A DNA stretch of 64,000 nucleotides, from the NCBI GenBank assembly GCA_016342745.1, contig JAEINT010000021.1, positions 1-64,000 on the forward strand, read 5' to 3'. Below the pieces are notes generated by a model. It saw only the letters and a list, made by a program, of their open reading frames with translations. It ran no database searches and had not been told where the DNA came from. This DNA is from Labilibaculum sp. (lineage in GTDB: Bacteria; Bacteroidota; Bacteroidia; Bacteroidales; Marinifilaceae). Position 1 is the first letter of the stretch; the number at the start of each line of letters is the position of its first letter. Made by a program: the position numbers and the translations under genes. Below are positions 54,039 to 63,278 of this stretch, one piece after another.

Positions 54039-55301
54039 ATGATAAAACAAATAAGCTTATTGCTCTGTCTGGGATTATGGTCTGTTGTAATCTGTGCTCA
54101 AGATATGAACTATACCAAGCAATTGGTGAATAAATTGAGTTCGCCAGAGTTTCATGGGCGAGGCTATGTAAATAGTGGTGACAGTATTGCTGCTGCTTAT
54201 TTATCGAAGGAAATGAACAGGATCGGATTAAAAGGCTTTACGGATAATTACTACCAATCGTATACTACTTCTATTAATACTTACCCAGAAAGCCCAAGAT
54301 TGGCTCTAGATGGCAAAGAGTTGGTATCGGCAAGTGAGTATATTGTAAACCCAAATGCGAAAACTTGTATTGGTGAGTCGGAATTGACCTGGATCACAAA
54401 GGATGTTTTAACAAACCAGAGAGTTTTGGGTGACTTCATGAAAAAAGATCTTTCCAATTCATTTTTGGCAATTGACTCGACCGGCTTAAATAATAAGGAC
54501 TTGTATAATTTTGCTCAAACTATGTTGAAAAAGAATGTGTTCGATGCAAAAGGGATTGTTTTAATAAATGGGAAACTGAAATTCTCAGCAAGAACAAAAT
54601 TGGTTGATTACCCAACCTTCATGGTGAAGACAAATGTTATTTCACCTGATGTAAAAAAGATCACTTACGACATCAAAAGTAAATTTATTGAGGAATATAA
54701 AACCCAGAATCTAATTGGTTACATCAAGGGGAAATCAGATACTTGCATTGTCTTTTCAGCCCATTACGACCATTTAGGCCATTTTGGCGATAAAATCTAT
54801 CCTGGTGCAAATGATAACGCGAGTGGTGTTGCCATGGTTTTGAATTTTGCCAAGCATTTTAAGGCTCAAAAAAAGAAGCCTCATTATACAATGGTATTTG
54901 CCTTGTTTAGCGGAGAAGAAGCAGGCTTGCTTGGTTCAAATCATTACGCAGATAATGCATTGATATCATTAGAAAAGACTAAAATGGTATTGAATTTTGA
55001 TATGGTTGCCACTGGAGATAAAGGAATTTACGTGATTAATGGCAAAAGTGTTCCTAGCGAAATGGCAAAGTTTAATGCGATTAATAAAGAGAAAGAATAT
55101 GTGTTTAAAATGTTTGGAACTGGTGAATCTTCATCTTCCGATCATGCTCCATTTCATGAAAAAGGAGTGAAGGCAGTATTTTTTTACACTCACAGTGCTA
55201 ATTCAGAATATCACGAAGTAACAGATACAGCAGATAAATTACAATACACCCAATTCGAAGGAATCTTTAAATTGGTGAGAGATTATGCCGAAATGAAGTA
55301 A
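54039..55301 (+). CDS. M28-family zinc aminopeptidase, secreted
   Basis: 420 aa with a signal peptide ending near VICAQ. Zinc and catalytic motifs appear in order: FSAHYDHLG, PGANDNASGVAMVL, FSGEEAGLLGSNHYA, LNFDMVATGD and SEYHEVTDTADKL. This is the standard set of the M28 di-zinc exopeptidases. A PA-like insertion occupies about residues 100-215. It probably trims peptides in the periplasm. Confidence 0.92.
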   Translation: MIKQISLLLCLGLWSVVICAQDMNYTKQLVNKLSSPEFHGRGYVNSGDSIAAAYLSKEMNRIGLKGFTDNYYQSYTTSINTYPESPRLALDGKELVSASEYIVNPNAKTCIGESELTWITKDVLTNQRVLGDFMKKDLSNSFLAIDSTGLNNKDLYNFAQTMLKKNVFDAKGIVLINGKLKFSARTKLVDYPTFMVKTNVISPDVKKITYDIKSKFIEEYKTQNLIGYIKGKSDTCIVFSAHYDHLGHFGDKIYPGANDNASGVAMVLNFAKHFKAQKKKPHYTMVFALFSGEEAGLLGSNHYADNALISLEKTKMVLNFDMVATGDKGIYVINGKSVPSEMAKFNAINKEKEYVFKMFGTGESSSSDHAPFHEKGVKAVFFYTHSANSEYHEVTDTADKLQYTQFEGIFKLVRDYAEMK

Positions 55302-55330
55302 GATATTTGTAGGATACTATTCTAACTATA

Positions 55331-55368
55331 AAAAAGAGCTTTTGTCGTTGACAAAGGCTCTTTTTTTG
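55331..55368 (+). terminator. Rho-independent terminator after the M28 peptidase gene
   Basis: A long stem with one internal mismatch joins AAAAGAGC/TTTGTC to GACAAA/GCTCTTTT across a GTT loop, followed by more T residues. Confidence 0.85.
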
Positions 55369-55382
55369 TACTTGATGCTCTT

Positions 55383-55520
55383 GGGATTCCGACTTGAGTT
55401 CGGATTCCCAGTAACAGTAGGGCAGATGTAGTTAGTCATACCCCGACATTTACAAGGTGCTTATAGTTGGAGTATGACTGCCAAAGAAAACCTGTCAGGA
55501 TTCAGAATCCTGACAGGTTT
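55383..55520. repeat. Cluster of three hairpins (non-coding repeat element)
   Basis: Three inverted repeats follow each other: GGGATTCCGA/TCGGATTCCC (55383-55409, one mismatch), AGTCATACCCC/GGAGTATGACT (about 55435-55480, one mismatch) and a near-perfect 16-bp stem at 55488-55520. The last is also the terminator of the gene that ends at 55536. A comparable three-palindrome group lies at 58581-58646, on the other side of the same gene. Confidence 0.5.
55488..55520 (-). terminator. Terminator hairpin of the DUF5686 gene
   Basis: AAACCTGTCAGGATTC (55488-55503) pairs with 55505-55520, giving a stem of at least 14 bp directly past the stop codon on the minus strand. Confidence 0.7.
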
Positions 55521-55535
55521 ATACTTCGTTGTTTT

Positions 55536-58169
55536 TTACAGATTAAACTTCAATTTAATACCAGTATCTCTGTGATTCTTTCCATCAAAACTCCAAACAA
55601 CTTCTACATCCAAAAGAAGAAATATCTGCGATAAGCTATAGCCAACTTCCCAGTAATTTTTCTTGTCAGCATGAGTTAAATAATTAGCAAATAGCTTTTC
55701 TTGAATGGCCAATGAATTATTCAAAATAGGCAATCGCTTTAACAGAAAACGATCGGATGTATATTGTAAGTGAGCTTCCAGATAATCTTCTGTCGTTGAG
55801 TGTTGGTAGTAATTCAATAATCGGAAGGTATCCCACGAGGTTCCAATCATTACAGTTGGTTTGCTGGTGTTAAAATGACGATAATCAGCAAAGAAACTTT
55901 GTTTGTTTGAAAGGAAACTACCAGCTTTAGCGCTATAGTTTATGCGATCGTTAAAACCAATATCGAATGCTTGTTTTATCGAGGCTTCTAATAAGGAATA
56001 ATCTGTTTCTGAATCGAGCACATCATTAATTCCTTTTTTGTAGAGTAAAGAAAATGTTGGTTGAGAATGATAGTTTACCATGCGTTTAACGCCTTTTTTC
56101 ACAGTGTATCTGTGTCGAGGTGTATAATCCAATTGGGCTGTAAAGGTTAGTGCCTTGTTGTCACGAACTAATTCTGGTGAAACCCCTTTTGGAATATTCG
56201 ATGAATAATCTTGATTATCAGGGTCGGAAATGTACCATTTGTTGGTATTGTACAGTTGTTTTCTGTTTGAATATTCCAGTTCTGTATAAAGGTTTAAGCC
56301 ATTTGCAAGATCGGTTTCATGCCATACACTCACATAGTTTTTATCGTATAATTTCAAATAATTATCCTTAAAATATAAGCTTGTGATATCATTTAGCATT
56401 GGGTTTATACCTGAATCGTCATTAAAATCGATTGCTTTGCTACCTGCCTCGAAAGCGATCCAAGCACGTTTTATTCCATTGTAACGATATCTACTGCCAA
56501 TCGAAAAATCAAGATGCTTTCTTGAGAAAGCATAGCTTACCTCTGGCGAAATATCAAAATAATGTCCGATGGTATCGCTTTTTACATATCGGAAAGGAGC
56601 TTTAAATGTAAAGCCTTGAACTGTATTGTAAGATATTTTATCGAAGGCAAATAGACCTGGTGTTTCAAGCCTTGCATTCTCTTCTTTGTATCTGTATGTT
56701 TTACCAAACAGAATATGCTTAAACTTAAATTTCCGATTTGCCTGACGTACAGAATCCTTATATTCAGGTGTGCTTCTTACAATTTCAATGGAGTCCTTTT
56801 TTAAGAAACTGATATTTTCGTCCTTTGAAAGCGGAATGGGTCTCATTTGTGCCCAATACAAGGAGTCTTTGTTTTTTGCATCCTTAGCAATCTTTAATTT
56901 TTCTATTTTGATTTCCAGTGGCTCCTTAATTTTTTCTTTGCGTTTTTCCTGGTTTTCTTTTTCCATTAATCGGTATAGCTTTCGCATGTCCGAATTATTC
57001 ATATCCTCTTTTGCCAAAAGATTTTGAATTTCGTCCTTCCGCTTTTTTTCCTTAACCGATAGAATTTCTGATTTTTCGGAATTGGTTAAATCATTTATGC
57101 TTTCAGCTTCTTGTTTTTGAGCTAATTCTTGTTGCCTTAAATAATCATGATCCAAATCTGGATTCAAAACAATTTTATAATCTTTAATGGAAGCCACATA
57201 AATCATATTCATGCCAAAGCCCATACCTTTAAAATTCACATCGAAATCGAAACTTACCGGCATCCAAACGCTTTCGCTAACAGGAGCATATAGTTGATGC
57301 ATATGCACATCAGTCATTGGAAGCGTGAGTTTTAAATCGGCAGAATGTATGTTCCAGAAGTTTTCGGCAATATTAAGGAAACCACGAAACAAATCTTTTC
57401 CTTTTCGTTTGGGCGTTACTTTAATTCTGTTGATCATTCTTCCCTGATCCTCAAAAACAGATTCCAACTGAAATTTGTAAACAGAAAATGCTGTTTTATC
57501 CAAGGGTGATATGAAGCCATCTTCTTTGGTGTCGTATAAGTTGGCAGTTATAAATTGCATTGGGTTGGCCTGCTTATCTAAATTAGATGAACGGATGGAA
57601 ATTACCTCTTCTTCAATTTTATCAGGAAGTTCAAAGTGGATTTTTGAAATGTTTTCGGTTACAAAAGTTTTACCTTCTACAATGTCATCTTCAGCCAGTT
57701 TCTTTTTTAAAAGTCGTGGAACACTGGTAATCTTTCCAGATCCTTTTAAGTAGACTGTATTGTCGTATTCGCTAACTTGCTTGGTGTAATAATCGCCCAT
57801 GGCAATTGCCTTACGCATTACATAGTAAGCTGGATCTTCACCACTAGCCAATACTTTCACTTCTTTTAGTTGATAGGTTTGAGAAGCCAAAGCAACATCC
57901 ATTTCGATGTCATTGTCACTCATGCTTACTTGAACTTCTTTGGTTTTGAAGCCCAAGTATCTGTATTGAAGATTCCATTCACCTTTTGGGAGGTTTAGTT
58001 GGTATTGACCTTCAATATTTGATGTTGTACCAGTAGCCAGTTCCTTAATATAAATGTTGGCAAAGGGAATTGCTTTTCCATCGGTATCACTTATTTTTCC
58101 AGTAATTTGTTGAGAATATCCTAAAAAAGATAAAAGGCAAAAAAATAGAAGGAGTAAATTTTTTGTCAT
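55536..58169 (-). CDS. DUF5686 outer-membrane protein with carboxypeptidase-regulatory-like domain
   Basis: 877 aa. Signal peptide (to about residue 19, GYSQQ), a CarboxypepD_reg-like domain (about 21-100; GKISDTDGKAIPFANIYIKEL) and the DUF5686 region (VKVLASGEDPAYYVMRKAI). A strongly charged K/E-rich segment follows (about 350-450, with KRKDEIQNLLAKEDM) and a C-terminal beta-barrel-like part ending DTGIKLKFNL, as expected of an outer-membrane protein. Function is unknown in the family. It is transcribed alone on the minus strand between two palindrome clusters. Confidence 0.85.
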   Translation of the reverse strand: MTKNLLLLFFCLLSFLGYSQQITGKISDTDGKAIPFANIYIKELATGTTSNIEGQYQLNLPKGEWNLQYRYLGFKTKEVQVSMSDNDIEMDVALASQTYQLKEVKVLASGEDPAYYVMRKAIAMGDYYTKQVSEYDNTVYLKGSGKITSVPRLLKKKLAEDDIVEGKTFVTENISKIHFELPDKIEEEVISIRSSNLDKQANPMQFITANLYDTKEDGFISPLDKTAFSVYKFQLESVFEDQGRMINRIKVTPKRKGKDLFRGFLNIAENFWNIHSADLKLTLPMTDVHMHQLYAPVSESVWMPVSFDFDVNFKGMGFGMNMIYVASIKDYKIVLNPDLDHDYLRQQELAQKQEAESINDLTNSEKSEILSVKEKKRKDEIQNLLAKEDMNNSDMRKLYRLMEKENQEKRKEKIKEPLEIKIEKLKIAKDAKNKDSLYWAQMRPIPLSKDENISFLKKDSIEIVRSTPEYKDSVRQANRKFKFKHILFGKTYRYKEENARLETPGLFAFDKISYNTVQGFTFKAPFRYVKSDTIGHYFDISPEVSYAFSRKHLDFSIGSRYRYNGIKRAWIAFEAGSKAIDFNDDSGINPMLNDITSLYFKDNYLKLYDKNYVSVWHETDLANGLNLYTELEYSNRKQLYNTNKWYISDPDNQDYSSNIPKGVSPELVRDNKALTFTAQLDYTPRHRYTVKKGVKRMVNYHSQPTFSLLYKKGINDVLDSETDYSLLEASIKQAFDIGFNDRINYSAKAGSFLSNKQSFFADYRHFNTSKPTVMIGTSWDTFRLLNYYQHSTTEDYLEAHLQYTSDRFLLKRLPILNNSLAIQEKLFANYLTHADKKNYWEVGYSLSQIFLLLDVEVVWSFDGKNHRDTGIKLKFNL

Positions 58170-58580
58170 GATTTAGTTTTTGCTTGTAATTTTTATGTGA
58201 CGGCTTTGTTTTTAATTTTGTTACAGTTGTTTGCTGGTTATTTCTGTATTTCTAGACAAACATCATCAACTCTATGCAGTAACAATGCATTTTACATGAG
58301 TATGGTTGTCTGGCATGAGTTTAAAAATACACTTCTTAAAAATTCATATTGCTTATGTGTTAAGTGTAATAAAACAATATTAATTATAATGTAAAGTGTG
58401 AATTTATGGAAAAAGAAGATAGGGATTAAGCCGATTAATGTTCTTTATGTTTTTTTAACAGCTTTCAGTTCAAGGAGTCATTGTATGGTAAAGACTCTTT
58501 ATTAGGATGAAATTTCCAATATTAATAGTTGGAAAGCAGGATTCAGAAAAATTTAGGATTTAATTTTTTAAGGCTAAGTG

Positions 58581-58646
58581 TGACTCCGAAGGAGTCAGAT
58601 GTTTATAGAATTGTAATTCTATAAACCTACGACCCCAATGGGGTCG
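58581..58646. repeat. Tripartite palindromic repeat
   Basis: Three back-to-back hairpins: TGACTCC-GAA-GGAGTCA (58581-58597), GTTTATAGAATT-GT-AATTCTATAAAC (58601-58626) and CGACCCC-AAT-GGGGTCG (58630-58646). Such units are known as dispersed non-coding repeats in Bacteroidota genomes. All stems are perfect, which suggests selection or recent spread. Confidence 0.75.
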
Positions 58647-58870
58647 AATTACATTTAAATTAGAGAAGAATTTTTATTTTATTAGGACAAGTTTATCATT
58701 AAAAGGAAAACCTGTCATGATTATTATTATTCATTAAATATTTTTTTAAGTTTAATTCTAGCATCATGCTATTATCTGGATCGTGTTTAACATGAATATT
58801 GAAGGGAAAAGTGAAGTTTTTACACGTTTTAAGTAAAACTACTGACAGTATTCTGCAATTTTTTCGCATT

Positions 58871-58889
58871 TTCTGTCATTAAGACAGAA
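58871..58889. promoter_or_regulatory. Inverted repeat upstream of the htpG promoter
   Basis: TTCTGTC and GACAGAA flank ATTAA. A related CTGACAG is at about 58852. The repeat ends 9 bp before the sigma-54-like -24 element and may bind a heat-shock or stress regulator (inference). Confidence 0.4.
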
Positions 58890-58897
58890 TTTACTTC

Positions 58898-58914
58898 TTG
58901 GCATAAGCTTTGAC
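58898..58914 (+). promoter_or_regulatory. Sigma-54-like promoter of htpG
   Basis: TTGGCATAAGCTTTGAC has the GG of the -24 element and a TTG-A -12 element at the correct 10-bp separation; the consensus is TGGCAC-N5-TTGC, so the last base differs. It lies 50 bp before the ATG at 58964. Confidence 0.45.
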
Positions 58915-58963
58915 TATAGCACTTCTGAAAAATTGTAATTCAAAATTTAAAAACGATATAAAT

Positions 58964-61015
58964 ATGTCAACAGGAAAAATTGGTGTTACTAGTAACGATC
59001 TGTTTCCAATTATCAAGAAATTTTTGTACTCAGATCACGATATCTTTTTGCGTGAGATTGTTTCCAATGCAGTAGATGCTACTCAAAAATTAAAAACATT
59101 AGCTTCAACTGGAGAATTTACAGGTGATTTAGGTGATTTGAAAGTTAGCGTTGCGATCGATAAAGAGGCTAAAACCATTACGATTTCAGATAATGGTATT
59201 GGTATGACTCAAGAGGAGATTGAGAAGTACATTAATCAGATTGCATTTTCAGGAGCTGAAGAGTTTTTGGATAAATATAAAGATCAGGCTAACGCTATTA
59301 TTGGTCATTTTGGATTGGGATTTTATTCTTCATTTATGGTATCCGATAAGGTGGATATTGTTACTCTTTCGCACAAAGAAGGCGCTGAAGCTATAAAATG
59401 GAGTTGTGAAGGTAATCCTGAGTATACAGTTGAAAAAGTTGAAAAAGCGGAACGTGGTACGGATATCGTAATGCACATTTCTGAAGAGGAAGAGTCTTTC
59501 CTTGAAGAAAGCCGTATTCAAGAGCTTTTGAACAAGTACTGTAAATTTTTACCTATCGAGATTGCTTTTGGAAAGAAAAAGGATTTTAAAGAGGGTAAGG
59601 AAGAAGAGACAGAAGAGGATAACATTATTAACGATACAAATCCTGCATGGACAAAGAAGCCTGCTGATTTGAAAGATGAAGATTACAATGATTTTTATCG
59701 TCAGTTATACCCAATGGGAGAGGATCCATTGTTTCACATTCACTTGAATGTTGATTTTCCTTTTAACCTAACTGGTGTATTGTATTTCCCAAAAATTAAG
59801 AACAGTGTAGAAGTTCAAAAGAACAAAATTCAATTGTATTGCAATCAGGTATTTGTTACTGATTCAGTAGAAGGAATTGTTCCAGAATTTTTAACACTTC
59901 TACATGGTGTTATCGATTCTCCGGATATTCCATTGAATGTATCTCGTTCTTACCTGCAGAGTGATGGTAATGTGAAGAAAATTGCGAATCATATTTCTAA
60001 GAAGGTTGCAGATAGCATGAACGATATCTTCAAGAATGATCGTGCAGATTTCGAAAAGAAATGGGATGATTTACGCATGTTCGTTCAGTACGGAATGTTA
60101 ACAGAAGAGAAGTTCTACGATCGTTCTAAGAAATTCATGTTGTTTAAAAATACCGAAGGAAAGTATTTTACAATTGAAGAATATGAAGCATTAATCAAAG
60201 AAAATCAGACCGATAAGGAAAGTAGTTTAATTACGCTTTATGCAACTGATGTTGATGCTCAATATACATACATTGAGGCTGCTAAGGCTAAAGGATATGA
60301 TGTTTTGGTAATGGATAGCCAGTTGGATAATCACTTGATTAACCATTTGGAGCAAAAAACACCTACAACAAAATATGTTCGTGTTGATTCTGATATCATC
60401 GACAAATTGATTCAAAAGGATGAAGTGAAAACTTCAAAATTAACAGAAGAGCAAAGAAATGATTTGATTCCTGTTTTCAATGCACATTTACCTGCTGAGA
60501 AAGTGAATTACATTGTGACTTTCGAATCGTTGGGAGAGGAAGCTCAGCCATTAATGATTACACAAGCTGAGTTTATGCGTCGTATGAAAGATATGGCTGC
60601 TATGAATGCTGGAATGGGCTTCTATGGCGAAATGCCAGACTCTTACAATTTGGTTGTAAATTCTGATCATGCTTTAATCGAAAATATCTTAAGCGATAAG
60701 GATGATAAAATGGGTGCTAATTTAACTGATGTTAATGCTAAATTGACTCCATTGTTCGAAGAAAGAGCGCAATTAGATGCTTTGAAAAAGGACAAGAAAG
60801 AAGAAGAAGTTCCTCAAGAGGAAAAAGATAAGATGGCTGATGTTCAGAAGCAAATTACTGAAGTGAATGCTGAAAAAGAAGAATTGCTAAAAGGATATGG
60901 TAAGGACAACCAATTGGTAAAACAATTAATCGATCTTGCATTGCTTGCCAACAATATGTTGAAAGGTGAAGAATTAGCAAAATTCGTAAAACGAAGTGTA
61001 GATATGATCAAGTAA
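58964..61015 (+). CDS. htpG: Molecular chaperone HtpG (Hsp90)
   Basis: 683 aa from the ATG at 58964 (MSTGKIGVTSNDLFPIIKK). An in-frame start at 58910 falls in the promoter and adds 18 unrelated residues. The N-terminal ATPase has FLREIVSNAVDATQKL, SDNGIGMTQEEI and GHFGLGFYSSFMVSD. The middle domain has FPFNLTGVLYFPKI and LPLNVSRSYLQ-like IPLNVSRSYLQSD. Hsp90 refolds stress-damaged proteins in the cytoplasm as a dimer. The insert near residues 590-650 (K/E-rich, DKKEEEVPQEEKDK) is a charged linker. It is a single-gene transcript. Confidence 0.95.
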   Translation: MSTGKIGVTSNDLFPIIKKFLYSDHDIFLREIVSNAVDATQKLKTLASTGEFTGDLGDLKVSVAIDKEAKTITISDNGIGMTQEEIEKYINQIAFSGAEEFLDKYKDQANAIIGHFGLGFYSSFMVSDKVDIVTLSHKEGAEAIKWSCEGNPEYTVEKVEKAERGTDIVMHISEEEESFLEESRIQELLNKYCKFLPIEIAFGKKKDFKEGKEEETEEDNIINDTNPAWTKKPADLKDEDYNDFYRQLYPMGEDPLFHIHLNVDFPFNLTGVLYFPKIKNSVEVQKNKIQLYCNQVFVTDSVEGIVPEFLTLLHGVIDSPDIPLNVSRSYLQSDGNVKKIANHISKKVADSMNDIFKNDRADFEKKWDDLRMFVQYGMLTEEKFYDRSKKFMLFKNTEGKYFTIEEYEALIKENQTDKESSLITLYATDVDAQYTYIEAAKAKGYDVLVMDSQLDNHLINHLEQKTPTTKYVRVDSDIIDKLIQKDEVKTSKLTEEQRNDLIPVFNAHLPAEKVNYIVTFESLGEEAQPLMITQAEFMRRMKDMAAMNAGMGFYGEMPDSYNLVVNSDHALIENILSDKDDKMGANLTDVNAKLTPLFEERAQLDALKKDKKEEEVPQEEKDKMADVQKQITEVNAEKEELLKGYGKDNQLVKQLIDLALLANNMLKGEELAKFVKRSVDMIK

Positions 61016-61036
61016 GGATCTTATTATTAATAATAT

Positions 61037-61070
61037 AAAACAGCCGAACTATTCATAGTTCGGCTGTTTT
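61037..61070 (+). terminator. Rho-independent terminator of htpG
   Basis: A perfect 15-bp stem (61037-61051 with 61056-61070) around TTCA, ending in TTTT, 21 bp after the stop codon. Confidence 0.9.
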
Positions 61071-61104
61071 GAATCAAATATTTTGCTCGGTATAGTGCAC
61101 AAAA

Positions 61105-61125
61105 AAAAGCCCTTAACGGGCTTTT
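61105..61125 (-). terminator. Rho-independent terminator of the DEAD-box helicase gene
   Basis: AAAAGCCC pairs with GGGCTTTT across a 5-nt loop, immediately after the helicase stop; on the minus strand it runs into TTTTTTTT. Confidence 0.85.
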
Positions 61126-61126
61126 C

Positions 61127-62467
61127 TTATTTCTTATTTTTAAGTTTTCGACCTTTCTTTCGGTTTCTCTTTTGAGCTTCCAGTTGTTTTTGTCGACCTT
61201 TCGACATGGAAGGAGTTTTAGAATTTTTAGCAGATTTTTTATGAAAAGCTCCACTTTTTAAATCCAAACGTACTGTATTTTTAATTTTGATATTTCGAGT
61301 TTGAATTTTTTCATCTTCAAGCAATTGACTTGTAAAGATTACTTCGATAGGAACGGCTCCAATTTCGATAGGCTTTTTAATTAAAGCTTCGATTTTTTCC
61401 ATCAATTCTTCTTCGCCTTTATTTACAAAGCTAATAGCAGTACCTTCTCGTTCGGCACGACCCGTACGACCAACACGGTGAACATACTCAACGTAGTTGC
61501 TAGGAATATCGAAGTTAATTACGTGACTGATGTTTTCAATATCAATACCACGGGCTGCAACATCCGATGCAATTAAAACTCTAGATCGACCTTCTTTGAA
61601 ATCGTTTAGAGCATTAATCCTTGTGTTCTGAGCTTTGTTCGAGTGAATTACACTTAGGTCGCCACCTAAGAAATCTTCCAAACGATCAACAATTCGATCT
61701 GCATTCTTTTTTGTCTCCGTAAAGATCATCACTTTATTAAAAGTCTCTTTATCTTTCAAAAGCTCTTTTAATAAGGCAATTTTACTTAGAATGTTTGGTG
61801 CCTGATATTGCAATTGATGAATGTTTTCTACAGTTGAAGCCTGTGGCGCTACTTCAATTCGCACCGGATTCAACAAGAAAGTTTCAGCCATTTGAGCTAT
61901 GGTATCTGAGAATGTTGCTGAGAACAATAAGTTCTGATGAACTTCTGGCAAAATCTCAAAAATGGCATTTAGCTGAGGCATGAAGCCCAAGTCCATCATT
62001 TTATCCGCTTCATCAATAACCAAAGTTTTAATGAGTGTGAATTTCACAATTCGCGTCATGTAGATATCCATTAAACGACCAGGAGTCGCCACAATGATAT
62101 CGATACCTTCATACAAATTTTCTTTTTGCGTATTGATGTTTACACCACCGTAAACACCTACAGCACGAAGATCCATGAAAGGAGTTAGTAGTTCAATGGT
62201 TTCTACCACCTGTAATACTAATTCGCGAGTTGGAACTACAATCAATGCTCTAGGATCATGTCCTTTTGCATAATTTAGTTTCATTAGAATCGGCATCAGA
62301 TAGGCTAGGGTTTTTCCTGTTCCTGTCTGGGCAATTCCAATTACGTCTTTACCTGCACGAATAGGAGAAAATACATCAGTCTGTATCTCTGTTGGTTTTT
62401 CGAATCCCGCTTCGTCAAGCGCCATTCGTATTTGTTTGCTTAATTTGATGTCGTCAAATGAAATCAT
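61127..62467 (-). CDS. DEAD-box ATP-dependent RNA helicase (RhlE-like)
   Basis: 446 aa from the ATG at 62467, giving MISFDDIKLSKQIRMALDEAGF; an ATG at 62494 adds nine residues without family support. The motifs are Q-motif (GFEKPTEIQ), AQTGTGKT, PTRELVLQ, ATPGRLMD, VIDEADKMMD, SATFS, ASDVAARGIDI and HRVGRTGR. A basic C-terminal tail (QKRNRKKGRKLKNKK) probably binds RNA. It belongs to the group used in ribosome assembly and mRNA turnover, often cold-induced. It is a single gene. Confidence 0.93.
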   Translation of the reverse strand: MISFDDIKLSKQIRMALDEAGFEKPTEIQTDVFSPIRAGKDVIGIAQTGTGKTLAYLMPILMKLNYAKGHDPRALIVVPTRELVLQVVETIELLTPFMDLRAVGVYGGVNINTQKENLYEGIDIIVATPGRLMDIYMTRIVKFTLIKTLVIDEADKMMDLGFMPQLNAIFEILPEVHQNLLFSATFSDTIAQMAETFLLNPVRIEVAPQASTVENIHQLQYQAPNILSKIALLKELLKDKETFNKVMIFTETKKNADRIVDRLEDFLGGDLSVIHSNKAQNTRINALNDFKEGRSRVLIASDVAARGIDIENISHVINFDIPSNYVEYVHRVGRTGRAEREGTAISFVNKGEEELMEKIEALIKKPIEIGAVPIEVIFTSQLLEDEKIQTRNIKIKNTVRLDLKSGAFHKKSAKNSKTPSMSKGRQKQLEAQKRNRKKGRKLKNKK

Positions 62468-62570
62468 TACTATGGTATTTGAAAATTTGTGCAAAAATAG
62501 GCAAATAAACCGACATTAAGGTCTTTTTGTTAATGTGGATCGCAATTAGTCTTAAAAAATCAATTCTAAT

Positions 62571-63095
62571 TTAACCCCAAAGCACTTGCACTTCAGCTTT
62601 AAGCGACGAAATTGCAATTTCGATTGCTGGTTTTTGTTGTTGCATATGCGATTCAATTACAGCTTTGCTCAACACAATAGATGGATCTTCCTTTGCAATT
62701 TGAGCAGCTTCTGTATTAATTAATTGAACAATGCTGTTTTTTGCATTTTTAATTTTTACCCATGATTCATCGGTGACATAAAGCTGTTGAGCCAAATTGT
62801 GCTCAAATTCGGTACGGATAGCAATGATCAGCTTCTGTTGAAATTGTAAGTTGTTGAGTCCGTTCGTGTTTTCTCTAATAATTAAAGACTCTGGATGAAT
62901 GCGCTCAAGAAAAAGAAGCAAACGTTCACATGCTTGTAAACGAATTGGAGTTATTTGCTTGTTATTCTTCAGTAAAATCTGATGTTGTATTTTTCGTTCC
63001 TCTTGCTTTAAAAAAGCCTTTATTAAAAGATAGGCTGTTGCAAAAACAACCAGCGATGGAATGATATACTTGAAAATTTCAATTAGGTCCTTCAT
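62571..63095 (-). CDS. Membrane-anchored protein of unknown function
   Basis: 174 aa. A single N-terminal membrane segment (IIPSLVVFATAYLLIKAFL, about residues 10-28) is followed by a mostly helical soluble part with ERLLLFLERIHPESLI, FQQKLIIAIRTEFEHNLAQQLYV and SWVKIKNAKNSIV. It resembles a conserved Bacteroidota hypothetical family, but no function is known to me. It diverges from the aminotransferase gene to the right. Confidence 0.7.
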   Translation of the reverse strand: MKDLIEIFKYIIPSLVVFATAYLLIKAFLKQEERKIQHQILLKNNKQITPIRLQACERLLLFLERIHPESLIIRENTNGLNNLQFQQKLIIAIRTEFEHNLAQQLYVTDESWVKIKNAKNSIVQLINTEAAQIAKEDPSIVLSKAVIESHMQQQKPAIEIAISSLKAEVQVLWG

Positions 63096-63154
63096 TTTTA
63101 TAATTTTCTTTTCGATTTTTATTTTTTATCAGTTCTCCGAATGTTTAAAAACAG

Positions 63155-63162
63155 TATATTTG
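63155..63162 (+). promoter_or_regulatory. Promoter -7 element of the aspartate aminotransferase gene
   Basis: TATATTTG, an exact TAnnTTTG match, 116 bp before the ATG at 63279. No clear TTTG lies at -33. Confidence 0.5.
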
Positions 63163-63278
63163 TTCAGTGAAATAATTGTTCTAAGATAGCTTAATCACAC
63201 AAACTATTTTGTTTACAAAGGGGGAATAATGATCACAAAAGTATTAACCAATTTACGAAATCCCTAAATTAATTTAGA

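Larger units (their letters stand above)
58170..58963. other. Intergenic region between the DUF5686 gene and htpG
   Basis: It contains a cluster of three palindromes (58581-58646), an inverted repeat (58871-58889) and a sigma-54-like promoter (58898-58914). The sequence AAAACCTGTCA near 58710 repeats part of the hairpin at 55488. Otherwise no gene is visible. Confidence 0.6.

Noticed and set aside
58910-58963. Earlier in-frame start for htpG
   Set aside because: It overlaps the -24/-12 promoter-like sequence, and the 18 added residues are not part of HtpG proteins.
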